From Verpa conica (taxonomy: Eukaryota; Ascomycota; Pezizomycetes; Pezizales; Morchellaceae), in contig JAUFSD010000022.1 in the NCBI GenBank assembly GCA_033030425.1, positions 310,001 to 374,000 of the forward strand: a stretch of DNA of 64,000 nt, written 5' to 3'. Positions 22,991 to 34,574 of the stretch are shown piece by piece (within the stretch, counting starts at the first letter, position 1; the number at the start of each line of letters is the position of its first letter). The translations under genes were made by a program, and so were the position numbers. The notes beneath the pieces were generated by a model. That model was not told where the DNA came from. It worked only from the letters and a program-made list of their open reading frames with translations, and did not search any database.

Positions 22991-25900
22991 ATGGCGGAAG
23001 CACTCGGTATCGCTGGGTCTATCGTCGGGATACTTACCCTAGCTGACGATGTTGCCTCGAAGGGTATACGTCTCTACAGGTCGATCAAAGACTGCCCGCA
23101 GGAAATAAAAACCCTTGTAGACGAAACTGATAGACTTTGCGGGATTCTCGGTACACTCAAACGTCAAATTCGAGCGCTTATAGATCCAAACAAGATTACA
23201 GAATCGCATATCCACGCAAACTCTCTCTTAAGTAGCTGCGAGGAGACTCTCAAGATGGTGGACGAAATGCTCACAAAATCGGGAACGGAACCAGGAGAAA
23301 CCTGGGCAAATGCAGTGAAAAGGATGAAATGGAAGTATAGGAAGGAAGATACAATTGAGCTGTTGAATAGGCTTGAACGGCATAAGACTGGCTTTCAGTT
23401 GGCTCTATCACTTGACGGAATGTATGGATTTATTCCCCGTATCCGCTAGGCGTGCTGACTAAAAGCTGAATATTATTTTTCTCAGGGAGTCTCTTCAGAA
23501 GCTGCTCACTGGTAATAGCGAAATTATTCGGCATGTTCTAGAAAGTAAAAACGAGACTATTCAAGAAATTCAGGACTCAAAGACAGAGCTGTTGCTGGGG
23601 CTGGAGAAAATTGACGACCGCCAAATACAAGCACAGGTTAGCAAGGAGCAAAGGGAAAAAGGTAAATCCCTCCATTCTCATTAGGTATTAAATTTACCGA
23701 AAGCTGGGTCTTTATTTCAGCGTATAGTACTGATTTTTTTTGTTTATGTGAAAGATAATCGCCGTCACGAAGCGCTTAGCTGGTTATCTCAGATTGATTT
23801 TAAAGCAAAACACAACGAAATCCAGCGGAACCGCTGCGAAAATACTGGGAAATGGCTTTTGGAAAGCCCTGGGTTTACTTCTTGGCTAGATCAAGTGGCT
23901 CCCGCAACTTTATGGTGCCAAGGGACTCGTATGTAGACCCTAGGTCTTGTCATTTATATTCTTACCCCACCTCTAGAAACAGTTGTTTTATGATAGGTGT
24001 AGTTAGATTAAATGCTAATAGTCTAGGTAATAGCTGGCGCGGGAAAAACATATATGACGTGCGTAATAAGACTTAATCAAAACTATCAATAAAGCAAGAA
24101 AGCTCACTTTCGTTCTAGGTCGACTATCCTGGACCATTTAGAATCACGGTTTCCGAATGGCGATGTCGGTATTGCCTACATCTACTTTGATTTCAAGCAG
24201 CAGACCAGCCAGACACCAGAGCTGATATTTTCCTCCATTCTTCAACAACTGGCATATCGGAAATCAAGTCTCGACTCTAGCATAGAGTCCCTCTACGAGA
24301 AATTTCGCAATGAAAACAAACGTCCTTTGTTAGCCGAGCTTATCTCAGCGATTCGATCTATCTCGCAACATCTGAGGGTTGCCTACATCGTTTTTGACGC
24401 TCTCGACGAGTGCGATGAGAAAACACAGCGGGAAGGCCTTTTCTCTTGCTTGAGAGAACTTTCGCAGGCGCCCTTCAAGATCCTGGCAACGAGTCGGCCG
24501 CACCCATTAGATATCCAAACCGCTTTTAAAGAAGCAGGAACAGTAACTATCTACGCTCATAGTGATGATATTGAGCCTTATGTGAGGAAGAAGATTGAGG
24601 ACAAGAGATCTACTGGAATTAAAATCAGCCCCGAATTAACGATTACGATTGTTAAGCAAATTCTCCTGAAAGCAGAAGGAATGTAAGTCAAGTATAGAGC
24701 TGTTTACACTTAAATTACGCAATTACTAACGAGATAGATTCCTACTTGCGGCATTCCAAATCGACCACATTCTCCGACACGCATCACCAAAGGATAAGCG
24801 GAAAGCTGCGAATAATCTTACTTCAGACCTTCAGATTATCTACGGGTCAATCATGGCTGCTATAGACAAACAACCACAAACGAGGGAATCTACACTTAAC
24901 ATCCTAGGATGGATCAGTGCAGTAACACGGCCGTTACACTTCCATGAGCTACAGGTAGCTGTCTCTATAGAAGATGAAGATACTGAAGTGGATGAAGAGG
25001 GTTTTTTGGATGTAAAAACAATGATTGACCTCTGTGGAGGTCTGATCGCTATCGAGCAGGAAACCGGGACAGTTCGCTTCGTCCATTATACAGTACAAGA
25101 ATATCTCCTTTCCAACACTATCACTCTAGACAAGGTGCACTTCAACATTGCAAAAACATGTCTCAACTATTTTTCCTTCGGTGCCCCTAGTGAAACAACG
25201 ATTATTGAGACCCAAGGAAGACTTCGTGGATATTACAGTTACCCCCCTAGCAAGGAGAAGTGCTTCTGGGACTATACCGCCTGCAATTGGGGTTTCCATA
25301 TACGAGCCACAAATGAACTAGGAGATCTTTCCGCAGGCGCTCTAGATATACTTCAGTCTTCGGATTTACTCCATTCACTAGTACGAACTGTGTTTTATGA
25401 AGCTTGGTATTTTAATATGGGTTATCTTGGGTCTTCACCCTTACACATTGCTTCCTACTTAGGACTAGTTCGCTTAGTACAGTTATCACTTGAGAATAGT
25501 CTGGATCCAAACCTAAAATGCTATAGCCAGACGCCGCTATCATTTGCAGCTATTGGAGGGCATGAGGCGGTGGTCCGTTTGCTAGCCGACCGAGAAGACG
25601 TCGATGCGAACTCGAAAGATAGATATGGCCGGACACCGCTATTACATGCAGCCATGGAAGGACATGAGGCGGTGGTCCGCTTTCTAGTCGACCGAGAAGA
25701 TGTCGATGCGGACTCGAAAGATGAAAATGGTAAAACGCCGCTATCACATGCAGCCATAAGAGGACATGAGGCGGTGGTCCGCTTTCTAGTCGACCGAGAA
25801 GACGTCGATGCGGACTCGAAAGATAGACATGGCCGGACGCCACTATCATTTGCAGCCATAAGAGGACATGAGGCGGTGGCCCGCTTTCTAGTCGACCGAG

Positions 25901-26250
25901 AAGACGTCGATGCGAACTCGAAAGATAAAGATGGCCGGACGCCGCTATCACATGCAGCCATAAGAGGAAATGAGGCGGTGGTCCGTTTGCTAGCCGACCG
26001 AGAAGACGTCGATGTGGACTCGAAAGACGAAAGTAGTAAAACGCCGCTATCACATGCAGCCATAAGAGGACATGAGGCGGTGGTCCGCTTTCTAGTCGAC
26101 CGAGAAGACGTCGATGCGGACTCGAAAGACGAAAATGGTAAAACGCCGCTATTTTACGCAAATCTATATGGAAGAGAGGCAAGCTCTAAGATACTGGCCG
26201 AATGGCTAGAAATCGACATAGATAAAGGCAAGAGTGATATTATGAATTAA
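22991..26250 (+). CDS. NLR-like STAND protein: fungal N-terminal domain, NACHT, ankyrin repeats
   Basis: Six exons (22991-23421, 23486-23661, 23755-23928, 24034-24058, 24119-24682, 24738-26250) join in phase to 960 aa. The N-terminus MAEALGIAGSIVGILTLADD with long helices (1-200) fits the Helo-like/STAND N-terminal domain of fungal NLRs. The linker WLSQIDF...GKWLLESPGF.SWL leads to the Walker A motif GTPGAGKT (~260-267), encoded by a 25-nt exon. Walker B is VFDALDECD (~361-369), followed by a TSRP sensor (~397). Then a winged-helix-like region (ILGWISAVTRPLHFHELQVA, VRFVHYTVQEYLL) and C-terminal ankyrins from ~688, of which about six are nearly identical. Such proteins act in heterokaryon incompatibility or innate recognition: NTP-driven oligomerisation after the repeats sense a ligand. 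No partner effector gene lies next to it. The gene looks intact. Confidence 0.88.
25520..26145 (+). repeat. Tandem array of ~102-bp ankyrin units within the NLR gene
   Basis: About six near-identical 34-codon units with core GHEAVVRFLVDREDVD.DSKD. They differ at only a few codons per unit (residues after SKD, S/L and F/H after TPL, G/R/E before H, F/L and V/A in the second helix). A diverged half unit closes the array. Confidence 0.9.
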
Positions 26251-29126
26251 TTTATACACCTTAGAGGGGACATTGGGCAATGGTCGATAGAAAAATCGAT
26301 ATAACTAGAAATGAAGTCAGGTATGGACGCATGCATTTGGATTATTATGTTAGGCCTAGAGCTACAAAACGAAACATTAGTTCATCAGCTAGGGATTATA
26401 TCATCATAAATTGCGGGATTATCATAGACTGGGAGTTCAATACCTATTTTTTCCTTCTCTGTTTTCTTTGTAGGGGTCATATGGAGGATTATAGAAGTTT
26501 CTACTTGTATTCTCATTCCAGAATCTCATTCTTGCCCTTATATAGTTCTAGGCGGTACACAAGACCATTAAAGCCAAAATCTCAGTAGGAATCTTTAGAT
26601 CTACCACTACGCCGAAAATCCCACATTATTATTATACACGATGCTTAAATAACATGATATGTTTTATTCGAGAATCAAGAGACCACCTCGTATTCTCTCC
26701 ACAAAAAAACATCCCGCTCTTATATAGATTAGAAACACTAGAAATATCCCAGCCACTTTCTATGTCGTAGAACTCTAAATTTTAACACATAGGCTTGGTA
26801 GGTCCTAAGCCTATAAAAAACTTTGTTAGACCAAGAGTCATGTCGACATGTCCCCCCCGAGTAAGCATTTCATATCTAGGATTCCCCTTAGGTAGTACTA
26901 GGGCCACAAAGTTTTTGCGGATAATTGTCTCCAAGTACCGTGTATATAATAAAAATTAAGAGCATGCTAAGACAAGATTCCTAAACGTTTAAATACTTAC
27001 GGTTAGCTAGTATCTTAGTTCAGTGTCTTTACTAGCTCCACAGCTACTGTCATACTTCTATTTACCCAGAGAAATCTAGAAGTCTTTTCCTCTCTGCCTT
27101 CTTATATCACGGCCTCTTAGACAAGGTAGAAAGTTTTTAAGGCAGATATCGAGTATAGAGAGTTTACTTAGTTCTCTGAGATGTACCTGACCCTACACTA
27201 TATAATCCGCTCTATATAGGGGCCTCCGAGCCCTTCATTGGGCCCCTTCTCTATCCATTACTACACGGTACACGTTATAAAAGACGCATTCAACAAGTTT
27301 ATAAATATAAATAGCGAGTGATTAGCTATGACTTACACAGAGCTGTGAATAGCCTTCGAGATCCAAGCTATATGTAGTATTTACTCTATAATTTATGGCA
27401 CTAAAATATTAACATGTACAAGGACCTCAGAGGGCTGACGGGGTTCATTGGGACTATAAATCTGGCGATCTCATTCTTCAATGCTTGTAACCTATATATC
27501 TGCTGAGAACAGCTCTACAAGTATTTATCGTAAAGATCTTATCATTATAATTATATATATTTCATTTAGGTTGAAGATAGGGGGACTTCTTATCTGGGAC
27601 TAGTTAGCACCCTAAACCCTCATTATATTTAAAACTACTTCAATGTAGGGAAATGGCAGGCCCTACAGGACCGCGACTATCGTATAATAACCCCCCCACT
27701 CCTGCTAATACAACCCCATAGAGATCGAGTTCAATTTATGAATGGATAGTTTTCTTGAAAATATAAATAAGTAAACATATTCGGATACTATTACGGTTAA
27801 TCTCTTCAGTCTCGCGCAATGGCCTAGGGTTATATATTGATAGCACTGCCGTATCATTACAAGTGCCATCGCCTTCTTTCGTAAAAGAGTAAGGGCTTTT
27901 CTGATTTCTGCTGGTGATAAGGTGCTATCTAGTGACCTAGGGATTATTCTAGTTAGGAATAGAGGACTGGGGAGAGATTCTCTTTAGTTATGGCATCTAA
28001 GAAAGTTGGTTTTTTGCCTTTCCTGTCCTAGTAAACTGGAATGCTTAAACGTCCGCGGCGGCTAGGCCTAATTTAGGGTTTGCGGAGATCTCCGTGAAAT
28101 TCGAGACCGATCTTCCAGAAGGCCCCACCGTCACGTTGCTGTGTCACGTCACCGAGCGGGAAATCAGGTGGCTACCGCGATTTTTTTGTTTTGCCTGCAA
28201 TCTCATGAAACACATCAGCTCTCAGCCCTCCAACATCTTAGATAAGAACTTGCTGACTAGGCACGAGAATATATTCCAGAGAAAGTTCAGATGTAATTAA
28301 ACACCTCGGAAGGTGGGTTTGTTTTAAACAAGCTGGTATGTTTTGAGCACGGGACGAGCGACACGAAGACCTCGTCCTCTCCTGGCCCCAGCTTCATCAT
28401 CATAAGGTGGGTAGGATCATTTTGTGGGGGATGTGATATGACGCGGGGATAAGGGGTTACCCACAGCAAGGCCAGATCAATTGAACTATGCTCGTCGGTT
28501 GGTATGCACTCGAGTAGTTGATAGTGGCTGGATGTGCGTATGTTCCAAAAAGCTGCCTAGACGCGCGCGATGTCGACGTGTCCGTATAAACCGCATCTGC
28601 AAGGCTTCCGACTTCGCACAATGTGAGCTGAGAGGCTTTTGTTGAGGAAAGTAGGATGAGTAGGCTCAGAAGAGAAGTGGGCCGCTATGAAGGTTGTGAT
28701 AAGGGTTTTGGCGGGGATGAAGGAGGGGGAGGGGAGGGGAGGGGTTGCTACCCCTGAGATTAGAGTACATATTCCCAGGTCCTAGAGTTATCGGGTAGAG
28801 CCGATGTTTAGTGGGGGTCGCTGTCTTTTTGTCTTTCTTTCTGGTGACAGCATCTTACAGGACGTCTGAAGAAGGGCGGGGTCTCCCCTCAAATTTCTCC
28901 GCACTCCATAAATGGTTTAGGCGTGAACGTCTCAGCCTTACAAGAGACACCAGAGCCTTGAAATATCCCTCTTCCCCTCTCTCACGTCTGTAGCACTTAC
29001 AATTGTATCCTTCCAGAGTCATCATCATCATTATCATCACCATCAAAGGAGTCTTAGTTGTTGATACTACTACTATCGTTTCATACCCGTAATCATCAGT
29101 CACTAAAGAACTCCTGCACTTTCACC
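26251..29126. other. 2.9-kb gene-poor AT-rich interval
   Basis: No supported gene. An isolated copy of the block seen upstream of the F-box/ankyrin genes (CGAGTGATTAGCTATGA) occurs at about 27315-27331 without a recognisable F-box ORF after it. About 28550-29126 is more GC-rich and is probably the promoter of the mutase gene at 29127. Confidence 0.5.
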
Positions 29127-30971
29127 ATGGCATCAGCAATTATCGAAGCTTCAAAGAAGCACCCCAAGCCGGATAAGGTGTTTTCATATGGGACTGCTGG
29201 TGTATGCTACCTCCTCGTTAACCTAAAATACTTGGTATTGTTGCTAATTCTGGGGTTCTTTGGTAGTTCCGTATGAAGGCGTATGTTTACAACCCCCGGA
29301 ACTCAAGGCTGAGTAACTGCTAAATATTTGTGGAAAATGCAGGTTCCTCCTCGACTCGGTTGTTTTTCGTGTTGGTCTCCTGGCTGCACTCCGTTCACAA
29401 AGGCAGGGTGGCAGGACCATCGGTCTGATGATCACTGCCTCTCACAATGTCCCAGAGGATAACGGTGTAAAGCTCGTTGACCCTATGGTTCGTCTAATCA
29501 TCTCCCTGTATATCAGGTTAGATAGCTGGCTGACTTTCCCAAGGGTGAAATGCTTGATGAGAGATGGGAGGTGCATGCCGCAGCCTTGGCTAATGCTTCA
29601 AGTGACGAGGACCTTTTAGCAAAGTACGAAGCCCTTATTGATGAGCTCAAGATCAACACCTCTGTCAAAGCAAATGTTATCTTTGCCAAGGATACCCGCG
29701 AGTCCGGTCCTGTCCTCGTAGCTTCTCTTACAGATGCACTCAACGCTGTTGGAGCCAAGTTCACAGACTATGGCCTTTTGACCACACCGCAACTACATTA
29801 CCTCGTTCGTTGTATCAACACCCAGAATCTGCCCGGTACTCAGCCTTATGGCGAGCCCTCTGAAGAGGGTTACTATCAGAAGATCGGGGCAGCCTATAAA
29901 AAACTCATGCAAGGCAAGCCCAAACAGGGGCAAGTAACCGTGGATTGTGCGAATGGTGTTGGAGCACCTAAGCTAAAGGCTCTCGCCGAGGCAATAGGGG
30001 AGGATTTCTTTGATGTTAAGATTATTAATGACGCTATTGATGTTCCTTCGAAACTGAACTCTCAGGTCTGTCTGATCCACAAAAACCTAAGTTTGAATGG
30101 TTATTAAAATTTCGTGTTCTAGTGTGGTGCCGACTTTGTCAAGACTCAGCAGCGTCTCCCACCTGCCTCCCAAGTCTCTCCTCTCGCCCGCTGTGCTTCA
30201 CTCGATGGTGACGCCGACAGAATTGTCTACTACTTCAGTGACTCTGATAGCACATTCCGCCTACTTGATGGAGATAAGATTGCCACGCTTGCTGCTTCTT
30301 TCATCGCAGACCTTGTCAAGGCTGCCGGATTGACCGAGCTTAAAATCGGTGTGGTACAAACCGCATACGCCAATGGGTCCTCGACAGCCTATATCACCAA
30401 GACTCTCGGGCTGCCAGTCATTTGCACTCCCACTGGTGTTAAGCACCTTCATCACGCTGCAACTAAATTCGACTGTGGTGTCTACTTTGAAGCAAACGGT
30501 CATGGTACCGTCACTTTCTCGCCCCGGGCACACAGTACCATCGCTAGTCATTCCCCAGAATCCCCTGCACAAGCAACTGCGCTTGAGAATCTCCGTGCCC
30601 TCATTGACTTGATCAATGAGACTGTTGGAGATGCACTTTCTGATCTCCTACTCGTGGAAGTCATTCTCGCCCATAAGGGATGGGGTCCTAAGGAATGGGA
30701 CAGCACATACACCGATCTTCCGAACAGACTCGTCAGGGTTGAGGTAAAGGATAGAACTGTGTTCAAGACAACTGATGCTGAGAGGAGGCTGTTGGAGCCG
30801 GTGGGCGTCCAGGAGAAGATTGATTCATTAGTCGGAAAGTACAAGCAAGGGAGAAGTTTTGCTAGAGCCTCTGGAACGGAGGATGCTGTCAGGGTTTACT
30901 CAGAGGCTGCTGAAAGGGGGGAAGCTGAAGAGCTAGCAAGGTTGGTGGCGGACATTGTCGCGCAATTTTAA
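29127..30971 (+). CDS. PCM1/AGM1: Phosphoacetylglucosamine mutase (EC 5.4.2.3)
   Basis: Exons 29127-29201, 29267-29280, 29343-29487, 29544-30065 and 30123-30971 give 534 aa, typical for the family. It converts GlcNAc-6-P to GlcNAc-1-P in cytosolic UDP-GlcNAc synthesis, feeding chitin, N-glycans and GPI anchors. The hexose-phosphate mutase motifs are all present: catalytic phosphoserine loop TASHN (Ser63), metal loop DGDADR (280-285), sugar-binding EANGHGT (~375) and phosphate-binding RASGTED (500-506). The second exon is only 14 nt (encoding FRMK plus two bases) and is required to restore GTAGFRMKA, the conserved family start. An AATAAA hexamer lies ~100 bp after the stop. The gene is single copy here and complete. 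Confidence 0.95.
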
Positions 30972-31574
30972 GCGTTTGGTTCTAGAAAAGTCTTTATTTT
31001 TATTTATTTGTTGATGCTCTATTCCATAGGATGGGAATGGCGCTACATATACCTCTGAGAGGATAGCTTAAATAAAGGCTGTCTTTTCTTTCTAGTTTTT
31101 TTTTACTGGGCAACGGATGGAAATGATACTAGGAAGAAAAACCCTTATATTTGCTCTAAAGAATTAGCTATGGAAGCGGAGGTTAACACAGTTTTATTCA
31201 AAATAAATAACCTATTGCTTATTATCTTCTATTTTTTTGTATCACGCGGTGAGCTCTTTCGGAAATAATTCCGTGCGGCATATTGTAATAGGGATTTCAG
31301 AACTTTGATTCCAAAAATAAATCCTAGAACTATTTCTAATATGCCATACCAGGAGAAACAAATAAAAAGAAAATTCCACCAACGCCCAAAACTAACCTCA
31401 TAACCTTATCTTTATAGGGAACTCCCAACCAAATAATTAGACACAACCCACTACCAAAAAAAACTATCGTCTAAAGTATAATATAATGCCATAATAGAAA
31501 GTAGAAGATGTACAAAACACAAATTATTTCCATAGATATTTAATGAATCAATACCCAAAGGAGATGGTGATAGT

Positions 31575-32322
31575 TTAAACAAAGTCCCTAAATAAAGATG
31601 TGCGTTAATAATATGCACAATAGATCCCAAGACGATAATCCCAGAATGAGATTAGAAGGAGATAAACATACCAACGAACTTTGATTGCGCCAACATCCAG
31701 ATTACCATTTGTAAGTCCTTGAAAGGCACCTACACTAAAGTCTATTCCCCACCGCCGGCACCACATTAGTACATGTATATCTATAAGAGTATATATATAT
31801 ATAAGGAAACTTACCAACATCGCCAGTGGTACAACCAGGGCAGGTATCTTGAACAGTTGCTTGAATCCGGTTACCAGTGCCAGGCCCAGTCAAAGCTTCG
31901 GCCCAGATTGTGCGGCCACAGTTGAGCTGTCCTGTGTTACGCCAGGCAACACTAAGTGCTACGATCATAGCAGAGTCCTATGCGAGAGGGTTAGTATTAT
32001 TATTATTATTATTGAGGTGTGTAATGAGGTCGGGAGTAGGAGTGGGGGGGGGGGGTTCTTACGGAGGAAACATAGCCACAGGACCCAGTGCTGCCTTGCT
32101 GGAAGTAATATGTGCCACGGCCGGTAGATCTATGAAGTAGTGGTTAGTGAGAAGGTAGGTAATGTGGGTATAGGTAAGAGTGTTTGCTTACTCTCGGGGC
32201 TCAATGGACTTGATTGGAGTGTCGATTGTAGTGATAAATTCGCCGTCTCTGGTGGTGGCCACTGGGGCAGTGTAGGCGACGGCTAGAATTGTGGAAATGA
32301 CTGTGATGAATGAGAAACGCAT
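31575..32322 (-). CDS. Small secreted barwin/RlpA-like double-psi beta-barrel protein
   Basis: Exons 32322-32192, 32129-32063, 31977-31815, 31741-31672 and 31587-31575 give 147 aa; introns are 62-85 bp. MRFSFITVISTILAVAYTAPVA is a signal peptide and pro-region start. The mature part has the fungal RlpA/expansin-like barrel: GRGTYYFQQGSTGSCGY, DSAMIVALS, NCGRTIWA, IQATVQDTCPGC, then DFSVGAFQGL. The aspartates of the barrel are kept and the cysteines could pair. Such proteins are secreted; relatives include expansin-like, papain-inhibitor-like and barwin-type proteins, so enzymatic activity is uncertain. The last coding exon is 13 nt (WDFV-stop). Fungi often express these during fruiting or plant contact, but nothing here proves that. 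Confidence 0.87.
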
Positions 32323-33458
32323 GTTTGCTGAATATGTGTTTTTTTTTGCTAAGGACGGTGTGAGATTTGTATTTGTGAAGGTGACGTTGGTATGTAACTG
32401 GTAGTGACTGTGAGGGGAGGGTTTTCTGTGAAGTATAAATATTTCTCACTGGTGATTCTAGTGGAGAAATAGCTTTGCGGAATATATAAACCGGGTATCA
32501 GGCATGTAGAATGGAGTAAGCTAGATTGTGATGGCTAGAGTGCATCCGAGGTTCATCGCGGGTTTAGAGATACTTGGGTTGGCGTATTGGCTCCTGAAGC
32601 ATATATTCTATGGGTATCTCCTAGACATAGGAGTGCATGTTCTCTGAGCTATAAATCCCCACTCGGAAGAAAAAAAAACCCTGCACCTAGCAACCGAAAA
32701 GATAGCTTCCTCGTACCTTGCCTCCCCCCTATATAGAAGGCGTTTAGTATGGAAGAAATTTTTTTTCCTTCTTATTGCCAGAGTGGTATTAGTATAGTGG
32801 CTCCTGCGCGTTCTATTAGGGCACCACGGGGTCACAGGCGGAGCCAAGAGTTGTTTAGTGTAGGAAATTTCTTTGTGCCGGTCCATTGGCTTAGGTATTT
32901 ATGATTACCGCAATTCACTCCGAGTTGTGTTCATGGAAATAAAAAAAATGTTGACCTACATGCGCTACTCTACTTATGTTGGAAGATATTCCCTAAGTAG
33001 GCAGCGGGAAGCGATAAGCTCATCTCGGTGAGGTCTCACCAATCCGCCTGTTGGAGATGTTGCCGGGAGGTTCCCGGGTCCTCGGGGGCTCGAGCAACGG
33101 TCCATGGGTAAGTGGGTCGTCGATGGCCATGCGTATTTAGAGTCTATTAGAGTACATGCATGTAATTCTAGAGAATCAAACAAGGGATCTTTCTCTACTC
33201 CTCTATTATCCCATTCTATACCCTCAAAGCTTCTGTTAAAGCTATGGATATGGGTATGGAGGGAGAAAGACTGCACGGCCTTCTTGATATCCCATGGACG
33301 CTTTGGCACATCCCAATGCCGACGTCCCGCCTCATCGCTAATATTAACGAGTGATTGGCTATGAAATCTATGCAGGGTTAGGGATGTACACCTTGGCAGT
33401 AGGTACAACTTCCCCACCCAAATTCCCGTGGCGCATCCATGCCTGGGATCGCATCATC
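32323..33458. other. Intergenic region before the F-box/ankyrin cluster
   Basis: Divergent promoter space between the barwin-like gene (-) and the first F-box/ankyrin gene (+). Short ORFs show no family features. Confidence 0.5.
33348..33403 (+). promoter_or_regulatory. Shared upstream block of F-box/ankyrin genes, copy 1
   Basis: Contains CGAGTGATTGGCTATGAAAT, then AGGGTTAGGG, then CTTGGCAGTAGG, ending ~55 bp before the ATG at 33459. Closely related strings in the same order occur upstream of other family members (59972-60017, 61419-61450, and partly 34967-35053). It could be a promoter element or simply residual duplication homology. Confidence 0.45.
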
Positions 33459-34031
33459 ATGTCTCTCTTCAGCTTTCCTCTACTCAATCTCCCAAACGAG
33501 CTTGTCCTCCATGTCGCCAAGTACTTGGACAAGGATGACATCTATTCCCTTGTCCGGACTAACCGACACCTCTCCTCCCTCCTGGCCTCACGGCTACTCG
33601 AATTCGCATGCGACAGTAGGTATTGTGCAATTGCACTCTACCTCGCCGCAGTGGATGGTAACGAGGCCATGATAAGGTTGCTCCTAGACAAGGGGTCTTC
33701 CATACGTATTCGCTCTGATTTCGACAGAGTGTCATCAAGTCTAGTGGGCCTCACCAAAGACGAAAAAGAAGCTGCAGTAAAACACCTTCTTGAGAAAGGA
33801 GCCAAAAGCTTAGTCTTGGGTCAACGACGTCGTACAGCTGTCCAAATAGCTATAGATACTGGGAGCGTGGTCATGACAAAAAGATTATTGGACAAAGGGG
33901 CAAGTGCATTAACCCCTCCTGGCTGGGAGCAGGTTCACATCACATCTACAAGGCTAGATAAAGAAATGATCAAGCTGCTTAGGGAGTACAGGATTAGATG
34001 GTTGAGGTTTGACAGGCGTGACGGTTACTAG
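33459..34031 (+). CDS. F-box/ankyrin protein, C-terminally truncated (190 aa)
   Basis: Intronless. ATG at 33459 matches the MSLxSxPNEL start of its paralogues; the frame is open upstream without an ATG favoured by homology. Residues ~8-50 (LLNLPNELVLHVAKYLDKDDIYSLVRTNRHLSSLL) form an F-box, the Skp1-binding module of SCF ubiquitin ligases. It is followed by ALYLAAVDGNEAMIRLLLDKG and two weaker ankyrin units. Intact relatives run 287-328 aa, so about the last three ankyrins are missing; the frame ends in IRWLRFDRRDGY. It may be a shortened functional adaptor or an early pseudogene. Confidence 0.72.
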   Translation: MSLFSFPLLNLPNELVLHVAKYLDKDDIYSLVRTNRHLSSLLASRLLEFACDSRYCAIALYLAAVDGNEAMIRLLLDKGSSIRIRSDFDRVSSSLVGLTKDEKEAAVKHLLEKGAKSLVLGQRRRTAVQIAIDTGSVVMTKRLLDKGASALTPPGWEQVHITSTRLDKEMIKLLREYRIRWLRFDRRDGY

Positions 34032-34574
34032 CAGGGGACTACTGGGTGCTCATGATGGGTTGGACTGGGTTCTGGGTTCTCAGGGCGGCAGCTCTCTCCC
34101 GGGGGCACAAACTCGGGAGATGATTGTATTGGCCTAGCTCTGCGAGACATTGTGTGGGGTACGTGCGATCTGAGCATGAGTAGAATGTTTAATCCATTGA
34201 TTACATAACAGAAGCAGCTGGAAACTGTAGTAACCACCCCAAAACTGTGCTTAGTGCGCTATACCGTAACTATGTAGCGAATACGACCACAGTCATATAA
34301 AAAAAAATTAGAGAAGACGTACTGTACAGCTAGCTAAGAATGACCAATCCCCCGAGCCGCCCATTAGGTTACCACAGTACTATTAGAAATAAGATTAATC
34401 CTGCTTCCAATCAATTTAATGTGTTTGTTTTTAAGCCTCTACTCTCGATCTTATCTAATATTCGGTAATCTGCGTGCCTGGGGTTAGCTATAAAACACAA
34501 GGCTAGTGTTACCCGCCTTGGCAGCACAAAGAAACTCCCCCCGAAATTATGACGCATACCCGAAATAACCACTA

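Noticed and set aside
25521..26182. Two 180-210-codon minus ORFs opposite the ankyrin array
   Set aside because: Antisense of near-identical 102-bp units gives repeated peptides by necessity; the plus strand encodes valid ankyrins.
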